A stretch of DNA of 64,000 nt. It comes from Bradyrhizobium sp. CB1717. GTDB taxonomy: Bacteria > Pseudomonadota > Alphaproteobacteria > Rhizobiales > Xanthobacteraceae. Positions 25,892 through 34,746 of the stretch are shown piece after piece (position 1 is the stretch's first letter; the number at the start of each line of letters is the position of its first letter). Under the pieces are notes generated by a model, which searched no databases, had not been told where the DNA came from, and saw only the letters and a program-made list of their open reading frames with translations. The stretch covers positions 7,037,001-7,101,000 of the forward strand of contig NZ_CP121666.1 of NCBI RefSeq assembly GCF_029714325.1, in the 5' to 3' direction. A program made the position numbers and the translations under genes.

Positions 25892-26032
25892 CCTTGTGGG
25901 AGAAGGTGGCGCGAAGCGCCGGATGAGGGGTTCTATCCGCGCACTCGACGCAAAGGATTCGCTCGTGGAGAGAGACCCCTCACCCGTCTCGCCGCTACGC
26001 GGCGAGCCACCCTCTCCCACAAGGGGAGAGGG
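25892..26032. repeat. Palindromic intergenic repeat family D, right part (split by the IS)
   Basis: The element continues from CTTCTCCCC at 24754 across the IS and ends with CCCTCTCCCACAAGGGGAGAGGG near 26032. It contains GGCGCGAAGCGCC and GGATGAGGGG, also present (inverted) in the copy at 37305-37451. It holds no gene. Confidence 0.8.
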
Positions 26033-26052
26033 AAAGAACACTGCGCGCAGCT

Positions 26053-26769
26053 TCAATTCTCCTGGCTCGCACGCTCCAGCGCTTCGATCAGGTCATCGAT
26101 CTCCATGCGCTTGCGGAAATCCGGATCGACGAAGCGAGCCTTCACCAGTCCGTCGCGGCCGACGACGAACACGGCGGGGATCGGCAGCATCCAGCCGTCA
26201 TTGCCGTGGAATTTCGCCATATCCTGATAGGACAGCAGGCTCTGGATCTCGGCGCCGAGCCAGATCGCGAGATTGAGCGACAGCGCATAGCCGTTGTCGA
26301 GGTCGGTCAGGATCGGAAACGGCGCGCCGGAGTCGGCCTTGACCTGCCTCGTGTATTCTTGCGTCTCCGGCATGATCGCGACGACCTGTGCGCCCATCGC
26401 CTTGATGCGCTCCTGCGCCTGCACCACGGCGCGGACATTGAGCCGGCAATATGGGCACCAGTGTCCGCGGAAGAACATCACCGCGACGGGGCCTTGCTCC
26501 AGGAGAGCAGGCAGCGCGACCAGACTTCCACTTTCATCCGGCAGCATGAATGGCGGCATCGCATCGCCAGGGAGCGGCGCGGTCTCGCCGCCGCCGTTGC
26601 CGTTCAGTCTCGCCACCAGCCGGTCGGCCGCCTCGCCATAGGCCGGAAACACCTTACGGCTCGCATCCGCATAGGCCCGAAGCTGCTCGTTCAGCGTCCC
26701 CTCCATGTCGCGGCAGCGCTGGAAGGCGAGCCTCAGTCGATCGGCGTCGGCTGGTGAGAGAGACGTCAT
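26053..26769 (-). CDS. Peroxiredoxin-like protein (AhpC/TSA family)
   Basis: A 238-aa thioredoxin-fold protein. A helical N-terminal arm of about 60 residues precedes the peroxiredoxin domain, whose active site reads FFRGHWCPYC with Cys105 and Cys108. The CxxC form is seen in a group of peroxiredoxin-like proteins that reduce hydroperoxides or act as thiol oxidoreductases. Later landmarks are ILTDLDNGYAL and PAVFVVGRDG. No signal peptide is found, so it is likely cytoplasmic. It stands alone with its promoter in the short region upstream of 26769. Confidence 0.85.
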   Translation of the reverse strand: MTSLSPADADRLRLAFQRCRDMEGTLNEQLRAYADASRKVFPAYGEAADRLVARLNGNGGGETAPLPGDAMPPFMLPDESGSLVALPALLEQGPVAVMFFRGHWCPYCRLNVRAVVQAQERIKAMGAQVVAIMPETQEYTRQVKADSGAPFPILTDLDNGYALSLNLAIWLGAEIQSLLSYQDMAKFHGNDGWMLPIPAVFVVGRDGLVKARFVDPDFRKRMEIDDLIEALERASQEN

Positions 26770-26850
26770 CTTCCACTCCGGCGTTAGAAGGGCGATCTTA
26801 GGTTCCAGGTCCGGCCGCCCGCAAGGGGCGGCCGTTGCGCGAGGGCCAGT

Positions 26851-27135
26851 TCAGTTCACGTAGAAATTGCCGGTGGGATCGAGCCGTCCCGAGGTGGAAT
26901 ACAGCGTGCCGTTGTCCATGAAGAAGACGGTGTCGGCGGGCACCTTCTTGGCGTTCTTCATCATGGACTCGTGGTTCTTCTCGGCCGGGGCCATGGCCAT
27001 CGCCGACATCTTGCCAGGCCCGCCATAGACATAGGCCATGCCGGCCTTCAAATCCCAGGCCGCTTCCGAGAAGGCCGATGTGGCGATCACCGCGAAGGCG
27101 GCGGAAAAGATCAGGGTTTTTGACACTTTCGTCAT
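26851..27135 (-). CDS. Small secreted hypothetical protein
   Basis: A 94-aa exported protein. The Sec signal peptide (KTLIFSAAFAVIATSAFSEA) is followed by a Met- and Lys-containing mature region with KMSAMAMAPAEKNHESMMKNAKK and ends with GRLDPTGNFYVN (first segment is given here only as a composition note: nine Met in all). ATG 27135 has GGAGGAG upstream and is preferred over the longer frame beginning at 27171. The Met/His-rich stretch might bind copper, but no family is recognised. The gene is divergent from the secreted cupin. Confidence 0.7.
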   Translation of the reverse strand: MTKVSKTLIFSAAFAVIATSAFSEAAWDLKAGMAYVYGGPGKMSAMAMAPAEKNHESMMKNAKKVPADTVFFMDNGTLYSTSGRLDPTGNFYVN

Positions 27136-27372
27136 GAGATGCTCCTCCGGATTGACGTGAACGCCCGCCAATCGGGCGCCCTGTCATCGGACGCCAGATC
27201 CCCCGGAAGCGGAAATGCCGTTGCCCAATCGGTTCGATAGCCGCCGCGCATCAAGATAGCGCAGGGCTATCGCATCGAAAGCAAGCCGGCATTTCAACAT
27301 CGACGCCGTCTCGACGAAGCTCCTTCCATAGCCGGCGACCAGCGAGGTTGCGGCCAACAGAGGAGACTTCCC

Positions 27373-27855
27373 ATGTTCAAGCAGCACATGTTATCGCGCC
27401 TGGTCTGGTCGGGCGCAGCCGTTCTCGGTGCACTGGCATTTGCGGCGCAGCCGGCGCTCGCGGGCGAATGTCCCGCCGGCAAGATCAAGCCGAACGCACA
27501 GCAGATGGTCGACTATAAGCCCGTCGGCGTCACCGACGTCACTCTCGGCGCGATCGATCTCGGCAAGCAGCCGGCCCATATCGAGGGACGGGAGCTGCGC
27601 TTCCGCAAGCTGACCATCGCGCCTGGCGGCATCGTGCCCTGGCACAGCCATGACGATCGCCCCGCGCTGATCTTCGTGCAGCAGGGCGAGATCGTCGAGT
27701 ACGCCTCCAACTGTGTCGATCCGATCGTGCACAAGGCCGGCGACATCCGCCCCGAAGTCTACGGCACCTCGCACTGGTGGAAGAACCTCGGCAACGAAAC
27801 CGTCATTCTCTATGTCGGCGACGTCCGCAAGGATCCCAACGACCATCACATGTAA
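27373..27855 (+). CDS. Secreted cupin-domain protein
   Basis: A 160-aa exported single-domain cupin. The signal peptide ends near AAQPALA. The cupin metal-binding motif is GGIVPWHSHDDRPALIFVQQGE, with two His and a downstream His in GTSHWWKN. Such small periplasmic cupins commonly bind a transition metal and may act as dioxygenase-like enzymes or storage/sensor proteins. The catalytic role cannot be told. A palindromic repeat lies immediately downstream, before the MFS gene. Confidence 0.85.
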   Translation: MFKQHMLSRLVWSGAAVLGALAFAAQPALAGECPAGKIKPNAQQMVDYKPVGVTDVTLGAIDLGKQPAHIEGRELRFRKLTIAPGGIVPWHSHDDRPALIFVQQGEIVEYASNCVDPIVHKAGDIRPEVYGTSHWWKNLGNETVILYVGDVRKDPNDHHM

Positions 27856-27868
27856 CGACTTTGGTACC

Positions 27869-27945
27869 CCGTCATTCCGGGGCGCGAAGCGAACCCGGAA
27901 TCTCGAGATTCCGGGTCTGGTGCTGACGCACCAGCCCGGAATGAC
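27869..27945. repeat. Palindromic intergenic repeat family B
   Basis: Outer arms CCGTCATTCCGGG and CCCGGAATGAC enclose a perfect inner palindrome CCCGGAATCTCGAGATTCCGGG and a small hairpin GGTGCTGACGCACC. It lies between the cupin and MFS genes and could form a stable RNA hairpin. Confidence 0.8.
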
Positions 27946-27966
27946 AGACCTACGGACAATCACGCC

Positions 27967-29175
27967 ATGACCGATCTTTCCGCTCCCTTCAAGCAAGGCG
28001 AGATGACGATGGAGGCGCACTCGCCTGGTCTCGTGCTGCGCTCGCTCGTGATCGGGCTCACTGCATTCCTGACCGTCGTCGACCTCTTCGCCACGCAGGC
28101 GATCCTGCCCTCGCTGACGCGGCACTACGGCGTCACTCCCGCAGCAATGGGCTTTGCCGTCAACGCCAGCACCTTCGGCATGGCGACAGCCAGCCTCGTC
28201 GTCGGCCTCTTCAGCCCGCACATCAACCGGCGCACCGGCATCCTGCTCAGCCTGACGCTGCTGGCGATCCCAACCAGCCTGCTGGCGTCGGCGCCCAATC
28301 TTGCCGTCTTCACCGCCTTGCGGGTCGCGCAGGGGCTTTGCATGGCCTCCGCCTTCGCGCTCACCCTCGCTTATCTCGGCGAGCAATGCAGCGCCACGGA
28401 CGCCGGCAGTGCGTTTGCCGCCTACATCACCGGCAATGTTGCCAGCAACCTTGTCGGCCGGCTGATCTCGGCGGCGGTCGCCGACGGCCTCGGCCTCGCC
28501 TGGAATTTCTACTTCTTTGCGGCGCTCAATCTGGCCGGCGCGGTGCTGGTGTATTTCACGATTCGACGCGTGAAGCCGATGCATGCGATGATGCCGGCGG
28601 CTTCGCCGCTCGCCGCCACCATCGCGCATTGGCGCAATCCGCACCTGCGCGCGGCCTTCGGCATCGGCTTCTGCATCCTGTTCGCCTTCATCGGCACCTT
28701 CACATTCGTCAATTTCGTGCTGGTGCGACCGCCGCTGTCGCTCGGCATGATGGATCTGGGCCTCGTCTATTTCGTCTTCCTGCCCTCGGTCGTCACGACG
28801 CTTCTGGCCGGCAAGGTTGCCGCGCGGTTCGGAACGCGCGCCACGATCTGGCTATCGCTCGCCGTTGCCGGGCTCGGCCTGCCCTTGATGCTGGCGCCGC
28901 ATCTGGGCGAAGTGCTCGCCGGCATGGTTCTGGTCGGCGTCGGCACGTTCTTCGCGCAGGCCGCCGCGACCGGCTTCGTCGGACAGGCGGCAACCGACAA
29001 CCGCGGCATCGCCAGCGGGACCTATCTTGCGTGCTACTTCGGCGGCGGGCTGGTCGGCACGGCCGTGCTGGGACGGCTGTTCGACAGTTTCGGCTGGCAC
29101 GCCTGCGTCGCGGGCATCGGCGCGGCCCTTGCGCTCGCAGCCGTGCTCACCGTCGCCCTGAAGCCTAACGCTTGA
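27967..29175 (+). CDS. MFS transporter
   Basis: A 402-aa major facilitator with about twelve hydrophobic segments. The MFS A-motif region between helices 2 and 3 is represented by GLFSPHINRRTGILLS. The protein resembles the YnfM/arabinose-efflux type drug or metabolite exporters of the inner membrane and probably uses the proton gradient. The substrate is unknown. Its 3' end overlaps that of fixS on the opposite strand by 11 bases (29165-29175), leaving no room for a terminator between them. Confidence 0.85.
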   Translation: MTDLSAPFKQGEMTMEAHSPGLVLRSLVIGLTAFLTVVDLFATQAILPSLTRHYGVTPAAMGFAVNASTFGMATASLVVGLFSPHINRRTGILLSLTLLAIPTSLLASAPNLAVFTALRVAQGLCMASAFALTLAYLGEQCSATDAGSAFAAYITGNVASNLVGRLISAAVADGLGLAWNFYFFAALNLAGAVLVYFTIRRVKPMHAMMPAASPLAATIAHWRNPHLRAAFGIGFCILFAFIGTFTFVNFVLVRPPLSLGMMDLGLVYFVFLPSVVTTLLAGKVAARFGTRATIWLSLAVAGLGLPLMLAPHLGEVLAGMVLVGVGTFFAQAAATGFVGQAATDNRGIASGTYLACYFGGGLVGTAVLGRLFDSFGWHACVAGIGAALALAAVLTVALKPNA

Positions 29176-29332
29176 CCGGCGCGTCCTGCGGCGGCTCGTC
29201 GTCGGCGATGGCGCGCCAGGCAGCGCCGTCGAGATCGTCGTACTGGCCGCTGCGCAGCGACCAGAGGAAGGCGACGAGACCGGCGCCACCGAGCATCAAG
29301 GCCAGCGGCACCAGGATGACCAGGATCTCCAT
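29165..29332 (-). CDS. fixS: Cytochrome oxidase maturation protein FixS/CcoS
   Basis: A 55-aa protein with one N-terminal transmembrane helix (ILVILVPLALMLGGAGLVAFLW) followed by the conserved SGQYDDLDGAAWRAI segment that marks CcoS. It is needed to insert haem and copper cofactors into the cbb3 oxidase. Its ATG overlaps the fixI stop by one base (TGATG), indicating coupled translation. It is the last gene of fixGHIS. Its stop codon lies inside the end of the convergent MFS gene. Confidence 0.92.
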   Translation of the reverse strand: MEILVILVPLALMLGGAGLVAFLWSLRSGQYDDLDGAAWRAIADDEPPQDAPVKR

Positions 29333-31524
29333 CACACGATCTCCCGCGAGGCGCTGCGCGCGCGCAGCGAGTTCAGCATCACCAGGATCGACGACCCGCT
29401 CATGGCGGCCGCCGCAATCAGGGGCGTCACGACGCCGCTGATCGCGACCGGCACCGCGAGCACATTATAGCCGATCGCAAGCCAGAGGTTCTGCCGCATC
29501 AGATGCAGCGCCTTGCGCGAGGCGTCGATGGCGGCGACCACGGGGGCCAGCGGCCGGCCGAGGAAGACGAGATCGGCGGTGGCCTGGCTGAGATGCGCGG
29601 CCGAGATCGGCGACATCGAGACATGGGCTGCCGCCAGCGAGGGCGCATCGTTCATGCCGTCGCCGACCATCAGCACCTTTACTCCGCGCCGCTTCAGTTC
29701 CTCGATCCGCGCGATCTTGTCGGCCGGCGTGACGCCGGCGCGCCATTCGGGAATGGACAGGGCATGCGCCGCCGCCGTCACGGCCGGCTCGCGATCGCCA
29801 GAGAGGATCTCCATGCCGATGCCACGCGCCTTCAGCGCCGCGATCACGGCCTGCGCGTCCGGACGCAGGCCCTGGCGCACCGAGAGGATGAATTTTGCGG
29901 TCCCCTTGCTGAACGCCACGATGGAGGCTTCGGGATCGAGATCGTCGGTCAGGCCGACGAGGCCCTCGGCACCGCAAAAGGACGGCCGCCCAAGACGGAT
30001 CTCGACACCGTCGATCACCGCACGCACGCCCTGCCCGGCTTCCTCGACCGCGCCAATGATGGGCGATCTGGCACCGGCCGCCTGCGCCACCGCGGCGGCC
30101 ACAGGGTGATGGCTCGACAGCGCCAGGCGTCCGGCGAGCTCGAAGATGTCGGCGGGGATATCGGCCGCGTTCATCACTTCGAGATCGGGCAGCGTCAGCG
30201 TGCCGGTCTTGTCGAAGATGACGTGGTCGGCTTCCGCCAGCCGCTCGATCGCATCGCCCGCGTTGAGCAGCACACCCGCCCTGAACATCGCGCCCGAGGC
30301 CACCGTCTGCACGGTCGGGATCGCGAGCCCCAGCGCGCAGGGACAGGTGATGATCAGCACGGCGACGCCGGTCACGATCGCATCATGCCAGGAGGCACCC
30401 GCGAGGACCCAGCCGAGAATGGTCAGCAGCGCGGTCGCATGCACCACCGGCGCGTAGAGCCGCGAGGCGCGGTCGGCGAGCCGCATGTAGCGCGAGCGCG
30501 CCTGGAGCGCATTGTCGAGCAGCCGCGTGATCTCGGCGAGCAGCGTCGCCTCGGAGGCCGCCGAGACCCGCACCCGCAGCGTGCCGGAGATGTTCATCGA
30601 TCCCGCATAGACCGGCGTGCCCTGCTCCGCCGTGACATAGAGCGTCTCGCCGGTGATCAGGCTCTGGTCGATCTCGGAACGGCCCTCGATCACGGTGCCG
30701 TCGACCGCGCAGCGCTCGCCGGGCCGCAGCAGCACGATGTCGCCGGGATGGATCGCGGCCACCGGCACCTGCGAGATCTCGTCGGGCCCGACGAACTTGG
30801 CCGCGGTCTCCGCCTTCAGCGCGGCGAGATTGCCAGCCACCGCGCGGGTCCGCCGCCGCATGTTCTGGTCGAGGAAGCGGCCGACCAGCAGGAAGGTCAG
30901 CAGCATGATCGCCGCATCGAAATAGGCATGCTCGGCGTGGTGGATGGTCTCGACCACGGACATGCCGAGCGCCAGGATCACGCCGATCGAGATCGGCACG
31001 TCCATGTTGGTCGTCTTCGCCGACAGCGCGCGCCAGGCCGATCGGAAGAACGGCTGGCCGGCATAGGCCGCCGCCGGCAGCGCGATCAGGGCCGACAGCC
31101 AGTGGAAGAAGTCGCGCTGCTCCGGCAGCATGTCCGAGACGTTGCCGGACCATACCGGGATCGACAGCATCATCACGTTCATGGTGGCGAATGCTGCGAC
31201 CCCGAGGCAGCGCAGCAGGAAGCCGGATTCGGCGACCTCGGCGGCTTCCGCGCTCTCGGTCTCGAACGGATAGGCCTTGTAGCCGAGCTCTTCGAGCCGG
31301 TCGATGAAGCGGCCGGGATCGAGCGTGCCCGCCTTCCATTCCAGTGCGACACGGCGGTCGGTCAGGTTCACGCGCGCCAGCGTGACGTCAGGAATGGCCG
31401 AAAGCCCGCGCTCGATCTTGGCCATGCAGCCGGCGCAGTGAACGCCCTCGACCGCGAGGTCGATATGCCGAAGGCCCGCGCCGGCGTCGCGAACATAGTG
31501 AGAGAAATCGCGCGTGACCTGCAT
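29332..31524 (-). CDS. fixI: Copper-translocating P1B-type ATPase FixI/CcoI
   Basis: A 730-aa inner-membrane P-type ATPase. An N-terminal heavy-metal-associated domain has the metal ligands Cys30 and Cys33 in GVHCAGC. The membrane metal site is CPC at 394-396, the phosphorylated Asp438 is in DKTGTLT, the TGE of the actuator domain is in ITGETL, and GDGMNDAPSL closes the hinge. FixI exports copper for assembly of the cbb3 oxidase catalytic subunit FixN. It follows fixH by 11 bases and overlaps fixS by one base. Length and order match fixGHIS of Bradyrhizobium. Confidence 0.95.
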   Translation of the reverse strand: MQVTRDFSHYVRDAGAGLRHIDLAVEGVHCAGCMAKIERGLSAIPDVTLARVNLTDRRVALEWKAGTLDPGRFIDRLEELGYKAYPFETESAEAAEVAESGFLLRCLGVAAFATMNVMMLSIPVWSGNVSDMLPEQRDFFHWLSALIALPAAAYAGQPFFRSAWRALSAKTTNMDVPISIGVILALGMSVVETIHHAEHAYFDAAIMLLTFLLVGRFLDQNMRRRTRAVAGNLAALKAETAAKFVGPDEISQVPVAAIHPGDIVLLRPGERCAVDGTVIEGRSEIDQSLITGETLYVTAEQGTPVYAGSMNISGTLRVRVSAASEATLLAEITRLLDNALQARSRYMRLADRASRLYAPVVHATALLTILGWVLAGASWHDAIVTGVAVLIITCPCALGLAIPTVQTVASGAMFRAGVLLNAGDAIERLAEADHVIFDKTGTLTLPDLEVMNAADIPADIFELAGRLALSSHHPVAAAVAQAAGARSPIIGAVEEAGQGVRAVIDGVEIRLGRPSFCGAEGLVGLTDDLDPEASIVAFSKGTAKFILSVRQGLRPDAQAVIAALKARGIGMEILSGDREPAVTAAAHALSIPEWRAGVTPADKIARIEELKRRGVKVLMVGDGMNDAPSLAAAHVSMSPISAAHLSQATADLVFLGRPLAPVVAAIDASRKALHLMRQNLWLAIGYNVLAVPVAISGVVTPLIAAAAMSGSSILVMLNSLRARSASREIV

Positions 31525-31535
31525 GACGAGATCCT

Positions 31536-32021
31536 TCAGTTCAGGATCACGCGGTTGCGCGAGAGGAACACACGCGCCCCTCGCGCCTCACCCTCGATCA
31601 CCAGATCCCACTGCCCCGGCGCGACGGACGCGGCATTGCCGCGATAGACGCCGATGCCGGCTTCCGCGAGCTCGACCTGGAGATCGGCGCGCTTGTCGGT
31701 CGGCCGCTCCAGGCGTCCGCCGAACTTCAATCCGGCGAGCGGCTGGCCGCTCGCATCACGCGCCTCGACCTGGATCGCGGCACCACCGTCGGTGCGGCGC
31801 TCGATATGGGCGCTGACCTGCCATTTTCGCGCGGCCTGGTCCTGTGCGGCCGAGATCTCGCGGTCATAGGTCAGGCCCGCTGCATAGGGACTGTCGACGT
31901 CCGTGCCCGGCAGCGTCGCGATGGCGAGCTTCATCATGGTGACGTTGACGCCGATCACGAGGCCGAAGAAGGCGACCAGCATCAGGAACACCTTGGTTCC
32001 AGTCAGCGGCTTGAATGCCAT
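31536..32021 (-). CDS. fixH: Cytochrome oxidase assembly protein FixH/CcoH
   Basis: A 161-aa inner-membrane protein with one N-terminal transmembrane helix (VFLMLVAFFGLVIGVNVTMM) and a periplasmic beta-rich FixH domain (YAAGLTYDREISAA, then the C-terminal RGNAASVAPGQWDLVIEGEA region). It assists assembly of the cbb3 oxidase. The start at ATG 32021 is preceded by GGAAGGAG and is 13 bases after the fixG stop. The frame is open 22 codons further upstream, but that would overlap fixG and give a basic non-membrane leader. Confidence 0.92.
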   Translation of the reverse strand: MAFKPLTGTKVFLMLVAFFGLVIGVNVTMMKLAIATLPGTDVDSPYAAGLTYDREISAAQDQAARKWQVSAHIERRTDGGAAIQVEARDASGQPLAGLKFGGRLERPTDKRADLQVELAEAGIGVYRGNAASVAPGQWDLVIEGEARGARVFLSRNRVILN

Positions 32022-32034
32022 GGCAGTCTCCTTC

Positions 32035-33501
32035 CTACGGCGCGACGAAATTGTCGGTGGCGGACGCGACCTCGCCGAGGCCGACATCGGTGACGTGGAA
32101 GCGGACCGGGACCGACTTCTCCGGATTGCTTTCCGCCGGCGCCGTGACGAGCAGCCGGAGCTCGCTGGTGGAATCGCGGGGGATCACGACCATCGGCCGG
32201 TCGGGCGTCACGGAATCCACGCCGACGACATGGACGGTCAAATTGGCCGGGCCGTCCGCGTCGATCGCGATGACGCGATCGTAGCCGCTCTTGTTCAACA
32301 GCCGCACGGTATAGGCGTTGCGGATCGAGCCGTCGCTGAGCTTGACCGCGACCGGATTGCGGTCGTGCAGCACGTTGACGTCGAGCAGGCTGCGCGTCGC
32401 CAGCGTATAGATCATGATGCCGCCGACCGCGGCGATGATCGCGCTGTAGACGATCGTGCGGGGCCGCACGATGCGGTAGACCGGCGCCTTGCCTTCCTGG
32501 CGGCGATGGATGTTGATGTCGTTGTCGTAGCCGATCAGCCGCTTCGGCCGGCCGATCTTGGCCATCACGTTGTCGCAGGCGTCGATGCAGAGGCCGCACT
32601 GGATGCATTCCATCTGCGGTCCGTTGCGGATGTCGATGCCGGTCGGGCAGACCGCGACGCACTGGTAGCAATCGACACAGTCGCCGACCTGCTGGCCGAG
32701 CGCGCGCAGCTCGGCCGCCTTCTTCACCGAAGTGCGCTTCTCGCCGCGATCGTAGCGGTAGGTGACGTTGAGCGCCCATTCGTCGGTGAGCGCGGCCTGG
32801 ATGCGCGGCCACGGGCACATATAGGTGCAGACCTGCTCGCGCATGTAGCCGGCGAGCAGATAGGTCGTTGCGGTGAGGATGCCGATCCAGACATAGGCGA
32901 TCATCGGCCCCTGGAAGGTGACGAGCTCCTTCACCAGGGTCGGCGCGTCGTTGAAGTAGAGCACCCAGGCGCCGCCGGTCCACCAGGCGATCAGCAGCCA
33001 GATCGAATGCTTGAGCACGATCTCGGAGATGCGCTCGAGCTTCATCGGGTCGCTCGACGCGTCCTTCTTCATCCGCTCGCGCCGGTCGCCCTCGATCAGG
33101 CGCTCGACGGCATAGAACAGGTCGGTCCAGACCGTCTGCTGACAGAGATAGCCGCACCAGATGCGGCCGCCGATGGAGTTTATCAGGAACAGCGCCACCG
33201 CGGCGACGATCAACAGACCGGTGAAGTAGTAGACCTCCTGCGGCCACAGCTCGATGAAGAAGAAATAGAAGCGGCTGTTGGGAAGATCGATCAGCACCGC
33301 CTGGCTGGGCGCGCCGACGCCCCGATTCCAGCGCACGAAGGGCAGGAAGTAGTAGACGCCGAGGCAGAACGCCATCAGGCCCCATTTGATCCGGCGAAAC
33401 GTGCCGGAGACGCTCTGGGGGTAGACCTTCTTGCGGGCTGCGTAGAGCGGCCCATAGTCATCTTCCGATGTGAGGTCTTTCGGATTCACGGTCTTGTTCA
33501 T
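32035..33501 (-). CDS. fixG: Cytochrome oxidase accessory protein FixG/CcoG
   Basis: A 488-aa polytopic membrane ferredoxin-like protein. Four to five transmembrane segments are followed by two [4Fe-4S] binding motifs: Cys275, 278, 281 and 285 (CVDCYQCVAVCP) and Cys299, 302, 305 and 309 (CIQCGLCIDACD). A periplasmic immunoglobulin-like C-terminal domain completes it. CcoG proteins are reported to reduce Cu(II) to Cu(I) for delivery to the cbb3 oxidase. It heads fixGHIS and has its own FixK2 box 57 bases upstream. Confidence 0.95.
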   Translation of the reverse strand: MNKTVNPKDLTSEDDYGPLYAARKKVYPQSVSGTFRRIKWGLMAFCLGVYYFLPFVRWNRGVGAPSQAVLIDLPNSRFYFFFIELWPQEVYYFTGLLIVAAVALFLINSIGGRIWCGYLCQQTVWTDLFYAVERLIEGDRRERMKKDASSDPMKLERISEIVLKHSIWLLIAWWTGGAWVLYFNDAPTLVKELVTFQGPMIAYVWIGILTATTYLLAGYMREQVCTYMCPWPRIQAALTDEWALNVTYRYDRGEKRTSVKKAAELRALGQQVGDCVDCYQCVAVCPTGIDIRNGPQMECIQCGLCIDACDNVMAKIGRPKRLIGYDNDINIHRRQEGKAPVYRIVRPRTIVYSAIIAAVGGIMIYTLATRSLLDVNVLHDRNPVAVKLSDGSIRNAYTVRLLNKSGYDRVIAIDADGPANLTVHVVGVDSVTPDRPMVVIPRDSTSELRLLVTAPAESNPEKSVPVRFHVTDVGLGEVASATDNFVAP

Positions 33502-33558
33502 CGCCTGGAGCTTCTCGAAAAGGTGCGATTGAACCTAGACGCGACACCGCCGCATCAG

Positions 33559-33572
33559 TTGATCCAGCTCAA
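33559..33572 (-). promoter_or_regulatory. FixK2 box upstream of fixGHIS
   Basis: TTGATCCAGCTCAA fits the FixK2 consensus TTG(A/C)-N6-(T/G)CAA exactly. It lies 57 bases before the fixG start codon, the same distance as the box before fixN, as expected for a class II FNR-type activator. Confidence 0.85.
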
Positions 33573-33635
33573 ACGGGGGCATTTTTGTTCGCCCTGGTCG
33601 GGCTTGAGACTCGACGGGCGCGCCAACGAAGGGGC

Positions 33636-33664
33636 GTTCCCTCCCCCCTTGCGGGGGAGGGAAC
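33636..33664. terminator. Stable hairpin after fixP
   Basis: GTTCCCTCCCCC (33636-33647) and GGGGGAGGGAAC (33653-33664) pair perfectly over 12 bases around a 5-base loop, 40 bases beyond the fixP stop. There is no clear U-tract, so it may protect the 3' end of fixNOQP RNA or reduce read-through into fixG. The sequence resembles the arms of repeat family D. Confidence 0.6.
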
Positions 33665-33702
33665 GGAGAGAGCCCCGCTGTTGGCCGAGCTCCATTCGAG
33701 TT

Positions 33703-34575
33703 CTACTTTCCGCCGCCCAGCGAATGCACGTAAACCGCCATAGCCTTGATGGTGGCGGGATCGAGCCGCCCTTCCCAGGCCGGCATCACGCCGGCGCGGC
33801 CCTGGCTGATGGTCTCGATCAGGGCGGCCTCGTCCGAGCCATAGAGCCAGATCTTGTCGGTCAGATCAGGCGCGCCGAGCTCCTGGTTGCCCTTGCCGCC
33901 GTCGCCGTGGCAGGCGACGCAGTTTTCAGTGAAGATCTTCTCGCCCTTGGCCGCGTCAAAGCCTTTGCGGGTCGGAAGGCCCGACAGCGAGCGCACGTAA
34001 TTGGCAACCGTGACGATCTCGTCGGCCTTCAGCACGCCGTCCTTGCCGAAGGCGAGCATCTGGCCCTCATGCGTCTTGGCATGGCCGGAACGCGCGCCGA
34101 ACTGGATGGTCTGCATGATCTGGTCGAGCGTGCCGCCCCACAGCCAGTCGTCGTCGTTCAGGTTCGGGTAGCCCTTGGCGCCGGCGCCGCCGGAGCCGTG
34201 GCACGGCGCGCAATTGTCGCCGAACACGGTCCTGCCCTTGGCGCGGGCGAGCGCCAGCAAGGCCGGGTCCTTCTCGATGTCGGCGAGCGGCGCCGCCGCC
34301 AACGCCGCCATCTTCTCGCCGCGCAACGCCTCGAGATTGGCGAGCTCCACCGCGAGGCTGGCGCGCGTCGAGTAGCCGAGCAGCCCAGTCGTATGGCTCG
34401 AGATCAGCGGCCAGGCCGGATAGACGATCCAGTAGCCGATCGACCAGATGATGGTGAGGTAGAAGCTGATCACCCACCAGCGCGGCAGCGGCGTGTTGAG
34501 CTCCTTGATGCCGTCCCATTCATGTCCGGTCGTGGACTTGCCGGTGACGGTATCGACTTCGCTATGATCGGTCAT
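33703..34575 (-). CDS. fixP: cbb3 oxidase dihaem c-type subunit FixP/CcoP
   Basis: A 290-aa membrane-anchored dihaem cytochrome c. An N-terminal transmembrane segment (WWVISFYLTIIWSIGYWIVY) anchors two cytochrome c domains with haem sites CAPCH and CVACH, each with a downstream Met ligand region. It passes electrons from the bc1 complex or cytochrome c to FixO and FixN. Length equals that of Bradyrhizobium FixP. ATG 34575 follows GGGAGGAG and is 6 bases after the fixQ stop. Confidence 0.96.
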   Translation of the reverse strand: MTDHSEVDTVTGKSTTGHEWDGIKELNTPLPRWWVISFYLTIIWSIGYWIVYPAWPLISSHTTGLLGYSTRASLAVELANLEALRGEKMAALAAAPLADIEKDPALLALARAKGRTVFGDNCAPCHGSGGAGAKGYPNLNDDDWLWGGTLDQIMQTIQFGARSGHAKTHEGQMLAFGKDGVLKADEIVTVANYVRSLSGLPTRKGFDAAKGEKIFTENCVACHGDGGKGNQELGAPDLTDKIWLYGSDEAALIETISQGRAGVMPAWEGRLDPATIKAMAVYVHSLGGGK

Positions 34576-34581
34576 GGTCTC

Positions 34582-34746
34582 TCACTCCTCCCGCAACGGC
34601 AGGCGTGCCGCTTCGTCGAACGCGGCCTTGTTACGGGGCCAAAATGCGTAGGCGATGATCGCGAGAAAGATCGCGACGAACACCGGCGTCCAGATCGTCG
34701 TCACCAGCTCGGACGCAAGATTGTGGGCTGTCAGGATGGCTTTCAT
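34582..34746 (-). CDS. fixQ: cbb3 oxidase subunit FixQ/CcoQ
   Basis: A 54-aa membrane peptide between fixO and fixP. One transmembrane helix (TPVFVAIFLAIIAYAFWP) is followed by the conserved short cytoplasmic RNKAAFDEAARLPL stretch. CcoQ stabilises the cbb3 complex, mainly the interaction of CcoP with the core. The size and gene order N-O-Q-P match Bradyrhizobium. Confidence 0.95.
   Translation of the reverse strand: MKAILTAHNLASELVTTIWTPVFVAIFLAIIAYAFWPRNKAAFDEAARLPLREE

Noticed and set aside
29503..31647. A 714-codon plus-strand frame opposite fixI
   Set aside because: fixI is unambiguous from its P-type ATPase motifs. The antisense frame has none.
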